This document shows, one piece after another, positions 33,566-43,496 of a stretch of 64,000 nucleotides of DNA. Source of the DNA: Streptomyces fildesensis (GTDB taxonomy: Bacteria > Actinomycetota > Actinomycetes > Streptomycetales > Streptomycetaceae). Where the stretch lies: assembly GCF_016107395.1 (NCBI RefSeq), contig NZ_JAAIKO010000002.1:62001-126000 (forward strand). The letters run 5' to 3'. The stretch's first letter is position 1, and each line of letters starts with the position of its first letter. The notes under the pieces were generated by a model. That model saw nothing but the letters and a program-made list of their open reading frames with translations. It was not told where the DNA came from and did not search any database. Both the position numbers and the translations under genes were made by a program.

Positions 33566-35164
33566 CTACTTCCGCAGCGGCACGACGGTGCCGTCGTACA
33601 GGTCGACGACCTTGCGGTCACCGAGCGGCTTGGCCAGCTGCACGGTCCTGGTGGTGTCCTTCGCGATCATGATGCACATCCCCCGCACGGCCGGGTCGTG
33701 CATCCCCGTGATCCGCACGGTCACCGCCGCGTCGGACTCCTCGGCGGTCGCCGCGTAGGTAGAGCAGACACCGGCCCAGAAGTGCAGCTCCAGGACGTTG
33801 CCGCGCACGGTGTACGAGACGGCCTTCTGCTTCTTGGGCGCGTTCGGGTCGGCGGGCTGCCCGGGGTCGGCGGGCTGCGTCGGCGCGGTCGTACCCGGAC
33901 CGCCCGGCTCACTCGGCAGTCCCGTGCCCGGCGCCGTCTGCTGGATGTAGCGCGCCTCCACGGCGGGCTGTGCCACCGTGTGCGCCTTCACCACTCCGGC
34001 CTGTGCCACGTCGAACAGCCAGGACGGCACCAGTGCCCGCGCGCCCGAGACGAACTGGGCCGACAGCCCGAACGTGACGCCGCGGACCTCCAGCTTCTGC
34101 TCGGCGGCCGGCACACACGGCATCGACTGCGGCAGCGTCTTGTCGTCGCTCGGTGCCGTCGGCGCCTTCGGGAGCGGTGCCGGGCAGGTGCCGCCGACCC
34201 CGTGGTCCGTGCCGCCGGCTCCGCCGGTCTCCAGCTGCTTCAGGGCCTGCGCCGCGTCGATCACCGGGTACTGGTCGCCCTTGTCGAGGGCCGCCAGCAG
34301 ACCGTAGCCGCCGCTCAGCTGCCCGTCCGCGCCGATCCGCAGGGTGGTGCGCCAGCCATGCGTCGGCAGCCCGCCCACCACCGGGTCGGCGTTCACCATG
34401 CGCACCGCGCCGGCGGTCTCACTCGCGTCCACCGCGGCTCCGGTCAGTCCGAGAGCGGCCAGGGCGGGCGCCGCGGCCTGCTTCGCCCGGTCCTCGGAGA
34501 CCGCGCCGTCACTCGTGCCGGCCAGCCCGGAGGACGACGTCGAGGTACCGCCCGCGCCGTCGGCCGAGGCGACCGGCGGGCCGGAGCAGACCGGGGAGTC
34601 GGGACCGCCGGCGCTGGGAGCACTCGGCACCCCCGGCTTCATCGGCGTGGTGCGGTAGCACTTGGCGATCGGGCCGAGCCGGGAGTACGACCAGTTGCCC
34701 TCGCCCGACCGGTTGACCTGCAGGAACGGCCCGCTGCCGTCCGGGGTGCCGCCCGCCCGCCAGAAATCGTGGTCGAGCTTGACGGGGCCGGGCACATCCA
34801 GCGCCTTCGCCAGCTTCTCGACGGCCGCCTGCGTCACGTCCCCGTGCGGCCGGTAGACCGGTGCCGCCTTCGGACCGGCCGGCAGCGGCTTCGTGACCTG
34901 GTACTGCGCCCCGGCGGGGGCCGCCGCGCCGCTGTCCGTGCCGGCTGCCACCCCGGTCCTGGCGCCGTCCAGCGCCAGTGGCGCGGGTGCCTTGCTCTCG
35001 CTCTTGTCGGGGGCGCTGCTGCCCGCGTTCGCCGTCGCCCAGTAGGCCCCGCCGCCGCCAGCCACCAGGACCGCCGCGGCCATCGCGGCGACGGCCAGTG
35101 GTGACCTGAGGCGGCGGCGGGGGACGGGATGCTCCATCGTGTCGTCGTTGCGTTCGGTGCTCAC
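33566..35164 (-). CDS. Membrane-anchored extracytoplasmic protein, unknown function
   Basis: A 532-residue protein with a cytoplasmic basic start (PVPRRRLRSPLAV), one transmembrane helix (VAAMAAAVLVAGGGGAYWAT) and a long Ala/Gly/Pro/Ser-rich extracytoplasmic part. A likely folded domain includes GPFLQVNRSGEGNWSYSRLG, with paired Cys (IAKCYRTT, SPVCSGPP), and a second with LEVRGVTFGLSAQFVSGARA. Pro-rich linker (TTAPTQPADPGQPADPNAPK) precedes the C-terminal VSYTVRGNVLELHFWAGVCS. GTG 35164 follows GGGAG. I do not recognise a named domain. Its partner upstream is a small Pro-rich ORF. Confidence 0.85.
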   Translation of the reverse strand: MSTERNDDTMEHPVPRRRLRSPLAVAAMAAAVLVAGGGGAYWATANAGSSAPDKSESKAPAPLALDGARTGVAAGTDSGAAAPAGAQYQVTKPLPAGPKAAPVYRPHGDVTQAAVEKLAKALDVPGPVKLDHDFWRAGGTPDGSGPFLQVNRSGEGNWSYSRLGPIAKCYRTTPMKPGVPSAPSAGGPDSPVCSGPPVASADGAGGTSTSSSGLAGTSDGAVSEDRAKQAAAPALAALGLTGAAVDASETAGAVRMVNADPVVGGLPTHGWRTTLRIGADGQLSGGYGLLAALDKGDQYPVIDAAQALKQLETGGAGGTDHGVGGTCPAPLPKAPTAPSDDKTLPQSMPCVPAAEQKLEVRGVTFGLSAQFVSGARALVPSWLFDVAQAGVVKAHTVAQPAVEARYIQQTAPGTGLPSEPGGPGTTAPTQPADPGQPADPNAPKKQKAVSYTVRGNVLELHFWAGVCSTYAATAEESDAAVTVRITGMHDPAVRGMCIMIAKDTTRTVQLAKPLGDRKVVDLYDGTVVPLRK

Positions 35165-35258
35165 CGTGCTGCTCCCTCGGCTCCGTACCGTCAGATGCAG
35201 CTGTGACGGAGCCGGAGCCCGCGCGGTTCCCACCGCGCGGTTCCGCGACCGGCCGGGA

Positions 35259-35477
35259 TCAGGCGCCGTACTCCGCCATACCGTCCACGACGTGCGCGGA
35301 CGCGAGCGGCACGGTGATTCCGTGCAGGCTCGACGGAGCGGCCACCGGTGGGGCCGCATGGGCGGGAACCGTCCAGTGCGGCGCCATCCGACGGCAGTCG
35401 CCGAGCAGTTCGGCGAGCGATTCGGAGCGGGATTCAGGTTCGACGACGGGGGGCAGTGGGGACGAAGTAGAAGCCAT
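35259..35477 (-). CDS. Small hypothetical protein
   Basis: A 72-residue protein starting MASTSSPLPPVVEPESRSES and continuing LAELLGDCRRMAPHWTVPAH. An AGGG ribosome site lies eight bases before ATG 35477. It ends 94 bases before the membrane-anchored protein on the same strand and may share its transcript. No known domain. The gene call rests on the ribosome site, codon use and lack of any better frame. Confidence 0.65.
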   Translation of the reverse strand: MASTSSPLPPVVEPESRSESLAELLGDCRRMAPHWTVPAHAAPPVAAPSSLHGITVPLASAHVVDGMAEYGA

Positions 35478-35665
35478 GTCTTCGACCCTAGGCACTTGAT
35501 CAGGTAGGGGTAAGCCCTACTATCGGGTAGTTTCTCCGTGTCCGGTGGCCGGTTCCCGGTCGCGGCGGCGCACCCCATACGATGGCTGTGCCTTTTCCGT
35601 GTTGCCCAGGGCCTCCTTCCGGCCCTTGCCGACCTTCGCCGCCGCCCCCGCAGGAGCATTCAGTC

Positions 35666-36640
35666 GTGCGTATCGCTGTCACCGGATCCATCGCCACCGA
35701 TCACCTGATGACCTTCCCCGGCCGCTTCGCCGACCAGCTGGTCGCGGACCAGCTGCACACGGTCTCGCTCTCCTTCCTCGTCGACAACCTCGATGTCCGG
35801 CGCGGCGGAGTCGCTCCGAACATCTGCTTCGGCATGGGCGTGCTCGGCCTCCGGCCGGTCCTCGTGGGCGCGGCGGGCTCCGACTTCGCCGAGTACCGCG
35901 CCTGGCTGGACCGGCACGGCGTCGACACCGCGTCCGTCCGCATCTCCGAGGTGCTGCACACCGCGCGCTTCGTCTGCACCACGGACACCGACCACAACCA
36001 GATCGCGTCCTTCTACACCGGCGCGATGAGCGAGGCCCGGCAGATCGAGCTGCAGCCGATCGCCGACCGGGTGGGCGGCCTGGACCTGGTCCTCATCGGC
36101 GCGGACGACCCCGAGGCGATGATCCGGCACACCCAGGAGTGCCGCAGCCGTGGCATCCCGTTCGCGGCCGACCCCTCGCAGCAGCTCGCCCGCATGGACG
36201 GCGAGGACATCCGCCTCCTCGTGGACGGCGCCACGTACCTCTTCACCAATGAGTACGAGAAGGCGCTCATCGAGTCGAAGACGGGCTGGACCGGCGAAGA
36301 GATCCTCGCCAAGGTCGGCACCCGCATCACCACCCTCGGCGCGCAGGGCGTCCGCATCGAGCGGGTCGGCCAGCCGGTGATCGAGGTCGGCTGCGCCGAG
36401 GAAGAGGCGAAGGTCGACCCGACCGGCGTCGGCGACGCGTTCCGCGCCGGCTTCCTGGCGGGCCTGGACTGGAACCTGTCGCTGGAGCGCTCCGCCCAGC
36501 TCGGCTGCATGCTGGCGACCCTCGTCATCGAGACGCTCGGCACCCAGGAGTACGAGCTGCGCCGCGGCCACTTCATGGACCGCTTCACCAAGGCCTACGG
36601 CCACGAGGCCGCCGCCGAGGTCAAGACCCACCTGGCCTGA
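35666..36640 (+). CDS. PfkB-family sugar/nucleoside kinase, adenosine kinase-like
   Basis: A 324-residue ribokinase-superfamily enzyme. The N-terminus MRIAVTGSIATDHLMTFPGR, the substrate-lid VRRGGVAPNICFGMGVLG, and the C-terminal catalytic anion hole KVDPTGVGDAFRAGFLAGL (Asp as base) are PfkB features. The pattern resembles actinobacterial adenosine kinases (AdoK), which are ribokinase-like. Exact substrate is inferred. GTG 35666 follows AGGAG at nine bases. Monocistronic; a stem-loop follows the stop. Confidence 0.9.
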   Translation: MRIAVTGSIATDHLMTFPGRFADQLVADQLHTVSLSFLVDNLDVRRGGVAPNICFGMGVLGLRPVLVGAAGSDFAEYRAWLDRHGVDTASVRISEVLHTARFVCTTDTDHNQIASFYTGAMSEARQIELQPIADRVGGLDLVLIGADDPEAMIRHTQECRSRGIPFAADPSQQLARMDGEDIRLLVDGATYLFTNEYEKALIESKTGWTGEEILAKVGTRITTLGAQGVRIERVGQPVIEVGCAEEEAKVDPTGVGDAFRAGFLAGLDWNLSLERSAQLGCMLATLVIETLGTQEYELRRGHFMDRFTKAYGHEAAAEVKTHLA

Positions 36641-36663
36641 CCCTTTCGTTCCCTCGATCGCCG

Positions 36664-36688
36664 GCCGGGCTGATTCCTTCAGCCCGGC
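36664..36688. terminator. Terminator between kinase and desulfurase-TusA genes
   Basis: Stem GCCGGGCTGA / TCAGCCCGGC with a five-base loop, 24 bases past the kinase stop. A second C/G-rich inverted word (CTCCCGGACGGAGTCCGGGGGAG region, 36698-36722) follows and serves the convergent gene. Confidence 0.75.
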
Positions 36689-36737
36689 CTGGGGGTACCT
36701 CCCGGACGGAGTCCGGGGGAGCTCGAGGCCATCTTTT

Positions 36738-38144
36738 TCACGTTCTGCGCCGCACCAGGTACGCCGTACCCCGCTTTGCCGCGCGCTCGCCGACGTACTC
36801 CTGGTCCCGCATCTGGCACCACGCGGGGATGTCCAGCCGCGCCGCCTCGTCGTCGGACAGCACGGAGATCACCGCGCCCACCGGCACATCGCCGATGACC
36901 TTGGCGAGCTCGATGACCGGGACCGGGCAGCGCTTGCCGAGCGAGTCGACCGTCAGAGCGGGCTTGTCGGGGGCACCGGCGACCTCGGCCGACGGGGCGG
37001 AGGTGTCCGCGGCGGGGGAGGCCGGGGCGCCGAGCTGGTCGCGGACCGAGCGGACGACCTCCGGCAGCACGCCGAGGAACCGCTCGACGTCCTCCGCAGG
37101 AGTGCCCGGCGGCAGTGACACCCGGACGTTGCCCTCCGACAGGACGCCCATCGCGCGCAGCACATGGCTCGGGGTCAGGGTGCTGGAGGTGCAGGACGAG
37201 CCGGAGGAGACCGAGAAGCCCGCGCGGTCGAGCCCGCCGAGCAGCGCTTCCCCGTCGACGTAGAGGCAGGAGAACGTCACGAGGTGCGGGAGCCGCAGCG
37301 TGGGATGGCCGACGACCTCCACATCGGGGACGAGTACCGGCACCCGGGAGCGGATCCGGCCGACCAGCTCCGACAGCCGCGCCCCTTCGGCCGCGGCCTC
37401 CTCCCGCACGGCGCGCAGCGACGCCGCCGCGGCCACGATGGCCGGCAGGTTCTCGAAGCCGGGGGAGCGTCCCGACTCCCGTTCGTCCGTGGGGCCCTGA
37501 GCGGCGAAGCGCACGCCCTTGCGGACCGCGAGCAGCCCGACCCCGGGCGGCCCGCCCCATTTGTGGGCGCTGGCGGTGAGCAGCGACCAGCCGCCATCCA
37601 CCGGCCCCCAGGCCAGCGACTGCGCCGCGTCCACCAGCAGCGGCACCCCCGCCTCCCGGCAGAGCTCGGCGGCCTCGGCGACCGGCTGGACCGTTCCCAC
37701 CTCGTGATTGGCGGACTGCAGGCAGGCCAGTGCCGTGTCCGGCCGCAGCGCGGCGGCGAACGCGGCGGCGTCCACCCGCCCCGTACGGTCCACCCCGACC
37801 TCGGTGGCCTCGTACGCCTCGGCCGCATGGAGCACCGACGAGTGCTCGACGGCCGACACCACGAGGTGACGCCCCGTCCGCCGCCGTCCCGCCATGGCTC
37901 CTGACACGCCCGTGTGAACGGCACGGGTTCCCGAAGGAGTGAAAACCAGTTCGTCGGGACGGCAGCCCACCGCTTCGGCGGCCGCCTCGCGGGAGGCGTC
38001 CAACAGCAGCCGGGCGCGCCGCCCCTCGCGGTACAGGCGGGCCGGATCCGCCCACCCCTCGTCCAGCGCGGCTACCAGCGCCTGGCGGGCGACGGGGTGC
38101 AGGGGAGCGGCCGAAGCCGCATCGAAGTAGGACACGCCCGGCAC
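36738..38144 (-). CDS. Cysteine desulfurase fused to TusA sulfur carrier
   Basis: A 468-residue fusion. Residues 1-375 are an IscS/NifS-like PLP desulfurase: FTPSGTRAVHTGV, VSAVEHSSVLHAAEAYEA, LLVDAAQSLAW, PLP Lys in TASAHKWGGPPGVG, and the flexible catalytic Cys in SVSSGSSCTSSTLTPSHVLR. After an Ala/Pro linker, residues 395-468 are TusA-like: VDSLGKRCPVPVIELAKVIG with the acceptor Cys. The fusion could pass persulfide in one chain. GTG 38144 is preferred for its AGG site. It is divergent from ctaC, so sulfur supply for CuA or Fe-S clusters is a plausible but unproven role. Confidence 0.92.
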   Translation of the reverse strand: MPGVSYFDAASAAPLHPVARQALVAALDEGWADPARLYREGRRARLLLDASREAAAEAVGCRPDELVFTPSGTRAVHTGVSGAMAGRRRTGRHLVVSAVEHSSVLHAAEAYEATEVGVDRTGRVDAAAFAAALRPDTALACLQSANHEVGTVQPVAEAAELCREAGVPLLVDAAQSLAWGPVDGGWSLLTASAHKWGGPPGVGLLAVRKGVRFAAQGPTDERESGRSPGFENLPAIVAAAASLRAVREEAAAEGARLSELVGRIRSRVPVLVPDVEVVGHPTLRLPHLVTFSCLYVDGEALLGGLDRAGFSVSSGSSCTSSTLTPSHVLRAMGVLSEGNVRVSLPPGTPAEDVERFLGVLPEVVRSVRDQLGAPASPAADTSAPSAEVAGAPDKPALTVDSLGKRCPVPVIELAKVIGDVPVGAVISVLSDDEAARLDIPAWCQMRDQEYVGERAAKRGTAYLVRRRT

Positions 38145-38372
38145 GCTACGCCTGTCGCCCGGCGGGCCGTCAGGCGGCATGCGGAGCATGCCGGTCCATC
38201 CCTTCGGGAAGTGCCCCGGCGCGTTGGACCCCCTCCCCGCGCGACCCCAAATAGCGTCCAGTAGGGTTTGGTCCGCATAAACATCCACACCTACCTGCCC
38301 GCGCCAGGGCCGACCGACCAGCTGACGGCCGGGCACCCGGACGCGTGGGCGAGACTCTCGGGAAGGCGCTAC

Positions 38373-39323
38373 GTGAGTCCCAACGGCTCCGACCGCTCGT
38401 CGCGGCGCCCGGTGCGGCGGAAGCTGCCGCAGGCGCTGGCCGCGGCGCTGGTCCTTGTGACCGCTACCGGTTGTGAATACCCCCGCCTTGGCATGCCCAG
38501 CCCCGCTACGGAACAAGCCCCCCGGATCCTGGCGCTCTGGCAGGGCTCCTGGGCCGCCGCGCTGGCGACCGGTGTACTTGTCTGGGGTTTGATCATCTGG
38601 AGTGTGATCTTCCACCGGCGAAGCCGGACGAAGGTCGAGGTTCCTCCGCAGACCCGGTACAACATGCCCATCGAGGCGCTGTACACCGTGGTCCCGATCA
38701 TCATCATCGCGGTGTTCTTCTACTTCACCGCGCGTGACGAATCCAAGCTTCTGGCGACCTCAGAAAAGCCGGACCACGTGGTGAACGTGGTCGGCATGCA
38801 GTGGAGCTGGGCCTTCAACTACGTCGAGGACGTGGACGGCAACAAGTCGTCCCCTGCGGTGGCTCCCAAGGAGCTCGAGCAGATCCCCGTCGACAAGCTG
38901 AAGTTCCCGGTGGGTGCCGAGGGCGTCTACGACTTCGGCACTCCCGCCACGAAGAACCAGGACACCGGTAACCCCGGTCCGACGCTCTGGCTGCCGAAGG
39001 GCGAGACGGTGCGGTTCGTCCTCACCTCGCGCGACGTCATCCACTCGTTCTGGGTGGTGCCGTTCCTCATGAAGATGGACGTCATCCCGGGCCACACCAA
39101 CGTCTTCGAGGTGACCCCGAGCAAGGAGGGCACCTTCCTGGGCAAGTGCGCGGAACTGTGCGGCATGGACCACTCCCGGATGCTCTTCAACGTGAAGGTC
39201 GTCTCCCCGGAGCAGTACCAGCAGCACCTGCAGGATCTGGCGAAGAAGGGCCAGACCGGATACCTCCCGGCGGGCATTGCCACCACGGGCAACGCCAAGA
39301 ATGCGGAGCCCAAGACCACATGA
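38373..39323 (+). CDS. ctaC: Cytochrome c oxidase subunit II
   Basis: CtaC carries the CuA centre that takes electrons from cytochrome cc of the bc complex. The 316-residue protein has a lipobox ([10 protein letters not shown]), two transmembrane helices ([20 protein letters not shown] and [19 protein letters not shown]), the WSWAFNY electron-entry motif and the CuA site ([18 protein letters not shown] then [13 protein letters not shown]). GTG 38373 follows GGGAAGG. Its stop overlaps the ctaD ATG. Confidence 0.96.
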   Translation: MSPNGSDRSSRRPVRRKLPQALAAALVLVTATGCEYPRLGMPSPATEQAPRILALWQGSWAAALATGVLVWGLIIWSVIFHRRSRTKVEVPPQTRYNMPIEALYTVVPIIIIAVFFYFTARDESKLLATSEKPDHVVNVVGMQWSWAFNYVEDVDGNKSSPAVAPKELEQIPVDKLKFPVGAEGVYDFGTPATKNQDTGNPGPTLWLPKGETVRFVLTSRDVIHSFWVVPFLMKMDVIPGHTNVFEVTPSKEGTFLGKCAELCGMDHSRMLFNVKVVSPEQYQQHLQDLAKKGQTGYLPAGIATTGNAKNAEPKTT

Positions 39324-41077
39324 GCATTCTCAACGAACCCCATCAGGGCGCGGCCGCCATCGGCGAGTCGTACGAGGACGAGTTGCCGGTGAAGCGGGCA
39401 CAGCCCGGCGCCGTGGTCATCAAGTGGCTCACCACCACCGACCACAAGACGATCGGGACGATGTACCTGATCACCTCGTTCTTCTTCTTCATCCTCGGCG
39501 GGATCATGGCGCTGCTCATGCGCGCCGAACTGGCCCGCCCGGGCACCCAGATCATGTCGAACGAGCAGTTCAACCAGGCGTTCACGATGCACGGCACCGT
39601 GATGCTGCTGATGTTCGCGACGCCGCTCTTCGCGGGCTTCGCGAACTGGATCATGCCGCTGCAGATCGGCGCGCCCGACGTGGCGTTCCCGCGGCTGAAC
39701 ATGTTCGCCTACTGGCTCTACCTGTTCGGCTCGCTGATCGCGGTGGCCGGCTTCCTGACGCCGGCGGGCGCGGCCGACTTCGGCTGGTTCGCGTACTCCC
39801 CGCTGTCGGACGCGGTCCGGTCCCCGGGCGTCGGCGCCGACATGTGGATCATGGGTCTGGCCTTCTCCGGTTTCGGCACGATCCTCGGTTCGGTCAACTT
39901 CATCACCACGATCATCTGCATGCGCGCACCCGGCATGACGATGTTCCGCATGCCGATCTTCGTCTGGAACGTCCTGCTGACCGGTGTACTGGTCCTGCTG
40001 GCCTTCCCGGTGCTCGCCGCCGCGCTGTTCGCCCTGGAGGCCGACCGGAAGTTCGGGGCGCACGTCTTCGATGCCGCCAACGGCGGGGCGTTGCTTTGGC
40101 AACACCTGTTCTGGTTCTTCGGGCATCCAGAGGTGTACATCATCGCGTTGCCGTTCTTCGGCATCATCAGCGAAGTGATCCCGGTGTTCAGCCGCAAGCC
40201 GATGTTCGGCTACGTCGGCCTGATCGGCGCGACGATCTCCATCGCCGGCCTGTCGGTCACCGTCTGGGCGCACCACATGTACGTCACCGGCGGTGTGCTG
40301 CTGCCGTTCTTCTCGTTCATGACGTTCCTCATCGCGGTCCCGACCGGGGTGAAGTTCTTCAACTGGATCGGCACGATGTGGAAGGGGTCACTGAGTTTCG
40401 AGACCCCGATGCTGTGGGCCGTCGGCTTCCTGATCACCTTCGCGTTCGGTGGTCTGACCGGTGTGATCCTGGCGGCGCCGCCGCTGGACTTCCACGTCTC
40501 GGACTCGTACTTCGTGGTGGCGCACTTCCACTACGTGATCTTCGGGACCGTGGTCTTCGCGATGTTCTCCGGCTTCCACTTCTGGTGGCCGAAGTTCACC
40601 GGCAAGATGCTGGACGAGCGGCTCGGCAAGATCACCTTCTGGACGCTGTTCTTCGGCTTCCACGGCACGTTCCTGATCCAGCACTGGCTGGGTGTCGAGG
40701 GCATGCCGCGCCGTTACGCGGACTACCTGGCGGCCGACGGGTTCACCACGCTGAACACCATCTCGACCATCAGTTCGTTCCTGCTCGGCCTGTCGATGCT
40801 GCCGTTCTTCTACAACGTGTGGAAGACCGCCAAGTACGGCAAGAAGGTCGAGGTCGACGACCCGTGGGGCTACGGCCGTTCCCTCGAATGGGCGACCTCC
40901 TGCCCGCCGCCGCGGCACAATTTCCTCACGCTGCCGCGTATCCGGTCCGAGTCGCCGGCGTTCGACCTGCACCACCCGGAGATCTCCGCGATGGAGCTCG
41001 AGCAGAACCTCGACCCTGAGCGCGGCGCCCTCGTCGCCGGTGGCGAGGAGCACGAGGAGAAGGGGAAGCAGCTGTGA
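39320..41077 (+). CDS. ctaD: Cytochrome c oxidase subunit I
   Basis: The 585-residue catalytic subunit of the aa3 oxidase with twelve transmembrane helices. Seen are the haem a ligand in [15 protein letters not shown], the CuB/Tyr site [11 protein letters not shown], the HH pair in [12 protein letters not shown] and the haem ligands in [11 protein letters not shown]. The charged C-terminus (EKGKQL) is cytosolic. It starts with ATGA overlapping ctaC and ends GTGA overlapping ctaF, so the three are translationally coupled. Confidence 0.97.
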   Translation: MSILNEPHQGAAAIGESYEDELPVKRAQPGAVVIKWLTTTDHKTIGTMYLITSFFFFILGGIMALLMRAELARPGTQIMSNEQFNQAFTMHGTVMLLMFATPLFAGFANWIMPLQIGAPDVAFPRLNMFAYWLYLFGSLIAVAGFLTPAGAADFGWFAYSPLSDAVRSPGVGADMWIMGLAFSGFGTILGSVNFITTIICMRAPGMTMFRMPIFVWNVLLTGVLVLLAFPVLAAALFALEADRKFGAHVFDAANGGALLWQHLFWFFGHPEVYIIALPFFGIISEVIPVFSRKPMFGYVGLIGATISIAGLSVTVWAHHMYVTGGVLLPFFSFMTFLIAVPTGVKFFNWIGTMWKGSLSFETPMLWAVGFLITFAFGGLTGVILAAPPLDFHVSDSYFVVAHFHYVIFGTVVFAMFSGFHFWWPKFTGKMLDERLGKITFWTLFFGFHGTFLIQHWLGVEGMPRRYADYLAADGFTTLNTISTISSFLLGLSMLPFFYNVWKTAKYGKKVEVDDPWGYGRSLEWATSCPPPRHNFLTLPRIRSESPAFDLHHPEISAMELEQNLDPERGALVAGGEEHEEKGKQL

Positions 41078-41472
41078 GGGTCCAAGGCAAGATGTTCCTC
41101 GGCCTGGCGGTCTTCATCCTCGCCTCGGCCATCGTCTACGGCTACTGGTCCAAGGAGCCCGCCGGCACCACGGCGCTGTTCCTTGCCTTCGGCCTCAGCG
41201 TGATGATCGGGTTCTACCTGGCCTTCACCGCCCGCCGGGCGGACACCGGAGCCCAGGACAACGAGAACGCGGACGTCGCGGACGACGCCGGCGAGGTGGG
41301 CTTCTTCAGCCCGCACAGCTGGCAGCCGCTCTCGCTCGCCATCGGCGGTGCGCTGGCGTTCCTCGGTGTGATCTTCGGCTGGTGGCTGCTGTACTTCTCC
41401 GCCCCGATGCTCCTCATCGGCCTGTACGGCTGGGTGTTCGAGTACTACCGCGGTGAGAACCAGACACAGTAG
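41074..41472 (+). CDS. ctaF: Cytochrome c oxidase subunit IV
   Basis: A 132-residue actinobacterial subunit IV. Four hydrophobic segments are visible: [59 protein letters not shown] and [16 protein letters not shown] charged loop rich in Asp/Glu/Ala follows the second. GTGA overlap with ctaD. It closes the ctaCDF operon before a long terminator. Confidence 0.94.
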   Translation: MRVQGKMFLGLAVFILASAIVYGYWSKEPAGTTALFLAFGLSVMIGFYLAFTARRADTGAQDNENADVADDAGEVGFFSPHSWQPLSLAIGGALAFLGVIFGWWLLYFSAPMLLIGLYGWVFEYYRGENQTQ

Positions 41473-41500
41473 GACCGGCGGGTGACCGCCGCGACACATC

Positions 41501-41544
41501 ACGGGCTGGGCCCGGACACCGCACGGTGTCCGGGCCCAGCCCGT
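41501..41544. terminator. Terminator after ctaF
   Basis: Perfect 20-base arms ACGGGCTGGGCCCGGACACC and GGTGTCCGGGCCCAGCCCGT around GCAC, 29 bases after the ctaF stop. Confidence 0.9.
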
Positions 41545-41594
41545 TCGCATGCGCTCAACGCGCCGATCCGGGCGAATCTTCATACCTTGTGACC

Positions 41595-42851
41595 ATGAGT
41601 CACTTCTCGACACGCCGGACGGCGATGCGATACGCGCTTCTCGTAGCCCCTCTCGCGGTGGGGCTGACCTCATGCGGCGGTGACGGCGGGGATCCGCTGG
41701 CCGCCTCTCCCTACGACGCGGCGGGCGAGGTCTCCTACAGTCTCGCCGACGGCGGCAAGGTGGACCCGAACAAGCCCCTGGAGATCACCGCCAAGGACGA
41801 CGGCCGGATCACCGACGTCACGGCCACGGACGCCGCAGGACGCTACGTCAGGGGCGAACTCTCCCCGGACGGCATACGTTGGCACAGCACCGCCCCGCTG
41901 GCCGCAGGAGCCCACTACACGGTCCGGGTGAGCACCGAGGACAGCGCCGGGCGTCCCGGCCGGGAGACCGTCGGATTCGACACGAAGGCCTCCGACAGCC
42001 TGCTCCGGGTCACCTTCGGCCCCGACACCGGCACCTACGGCGTCGGACAGCCCGTCACCGCCATGCTGACCGTGCCCGTCAAGGACCCCGCGGCACGCGC
42101 CAAGGTCGAGCAGAACCTGCAGGTCACCGCCAGTCCGGAGGCCGCCGTCGGCTCCTGGTACTGGGTGGACGACCGCACGCTGCACTACCGGCCTGAGACC
42201 TTCTGGCCCGCCCACGCGAAGATCGAGGTCCGCAGCACCCTGGACGGTGTCCGCGTCACGGACAGCCTCCACGGCGGAGCCTCCAAGCCGCTGACGCTCA
42301 CGACCGGTGACCGGGTCGAGGCGATAACGGACGCGGGCTCCCACGAGATGACGTTCAAGCGCAACGGCAGCGTCGTCCGCACCATACCCGTGACCACCGG
42401 CAAGCCCGGGTTCTCCACCCGCAACGGCGTCAAGGTCGTCCTGGGCAAGGAGAGCTTCGTCCGGATGCAGAGCGAGAGCATCGGCATAGCCGCCGGCAGC
42501 TCGGAGGGGTACGACCTTCCCGTCTACTGGGCCACCCGGGTGACCTGGAGCGGCGAGTACGTGCACGCCGCGCCCTGGTCGGAGGGCTCACAGGGGGTCG
42601 ACAACGTCAGCCACGGCTGCACCGGGATGAGCACCGAGAACGCGCACTGGTTCTTCGACCAGGTGCGCATGGGCGACGTCGTCCAGGTCGTCAACAGCGC
42701 GGGCTCGACGATGACTCCGTTCGACAACGGCTTCGGCGACTGGAACCTGAACTGGTCCGAGTGGAAGAAGGGCAGCGCGCTGGGCAGCCCGGGCAAGGCG
42801 GCGGCGGTGCAGAACACCGCCGCCCCCGCCCGGCTCCGTCCCGAGGTCTGA
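41595..42851 (+). CDS. L,D-transpeptidase lipoprotein (YkuD)
   Basis: A 418-residue exported lipoprotein that probably makes 3-3 cross-links or attaches proteins to peptidoglycan. The lipobox GLTSCGG lies near residue 27. Two Ig-like domains of the actinobacterial Ldt type follow (about 45-140 and 145-245: VTFGPDTGTYGVGQPVTAML, WYWVDDRTLHYRPETFWPAH). The YkuD catalytic motif is VDNVSHGCTGMSTENA with the active Cys; the His precedes in YVHAAPWSEGSQG. ATG 41595 has no ribosome site; upstream CATACCT suggests a leaderless start. Placed between ctaF and ctaE by synteny. Confidence 0.93.
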   Translation: MSHFSTRRTAMRYALLVAPLAVGLTSCGGDGGDPLAASPYDAAGEVSYSLADGGKVDPNKPLEITAKDDGRITDVTATDAAGRYVRGELSPDGIRWHSTAPLAAGAHYTVRVSTEDSAGRPGRETVGFDTKASDSLLRVTFGPDTGTYGVGQPVTAMLTVPVKDPAARAKVEQNLQVTASPEAAVGSWYWVDDRTLHYRPETFWPAHAKIEVRSTLDGVRVTDSLHGGASKPLTLTTGDRVEAITDAGSHEMTFKRNGSVVRTIPVTTGKPGFSTRNGVKVVLGKESFVRMQSESIGIAAGSSEGYDLPVYWATRVTWSGEYVHAAPWSEGSQGVDNVSHGCTGMSTENAHWFFDQVRMGDVVQVVNSAGSTMTPFDNGFGDWNLNWSEWKKGSALGSPGKAAAVQNTAAPARLRPEV

Positions 42852-42860
42852 CCGGTCCGG

Positions 42861-43268
42861 CTACGCCGGTGCGGTCACCGCGAGGCGCTTGCGCAGCAGC
42901 CCGGCCAGGGCCTGCGCGAGCGCCACCGGGTCGACGGGGTGCGTCACCGCCGCCTCGGCCCGGCTCCAGGTGGCCAGCCACGCGTCCTGCGGCCGGCCGA
43001 TCAGCACCAGCACCGGCGGCGCCTGGAAGATCTCGTCCTTCACCTGCCGGCACACGCCCATGCCCCCCGCGGGAGCCGCCTCACCGTCGAAGACGCAGGC
43101 GTCGATGCCGCCCCGTTCCAACTCCGTGAGGACGGCCGGCAGTGTCGCGCACTCCAGGAATTCGACCGGCGGCAGGTCGGGCGCCGGCCTGCGCCCGACG
43201 GCGAGCCGGACCTGCTCCCGGGTGTTCGCGTCGTCGCTGTAGACCAGCACCGTGGCAGTCGCCCGCAT
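42861..43268 (-). CDS. Receiver-like protein with altered phospho-switch residues
   Basis: A 135-residue single domain with a response-regulator layout. It has LVYSDDANTREQV (acid pair), DACVFDGEAAPAGG (candidate phospho-Asp), then LVLIGRPQDAW where Thr/Ser is Gly, and VTHPVDPVALAQAL where the conserved Lys is His. No output domain is present. ATG 43268 follows GGAGG. It lies inside the cta/qcr cluster on the opposite strand. A role in sensing or scaffolding is possible, not shown. Confidence 0.8.
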   Translation of the reverse strand: MRATATVLVYSDDANTREQVRLAVGRRPAPDLPPVEFLECATLPAVLTELERGGIDACVFDGEAAPAGGMGVCRQVKDEIFQAPPVLVLIGRPQDAWLATWSRAEAAVTHPVDPVALAQALAGLLRKRLAVTAPA

Positions 43269-43496
43269 CGTGCCTCCTGATCGTCGAGGAATCGTCGTCG
43301 AGTCCGTCGTCAAGTGGCTCGGATGCTACTCCCGTGAACAGCTCCGCGAGGAGCCTTCGGCCCAGGACAAGATCCGTCCGATGCTCCGTCATCCCTCCTT
43401 CGAGGGACGGCTTCGGTAGGCCACGCGGGTCTCCTGCGGGGCCGGACACACCGAATGGCACCCCCCGGAGTGAGCGCGAGATAAGGGACCGACATA

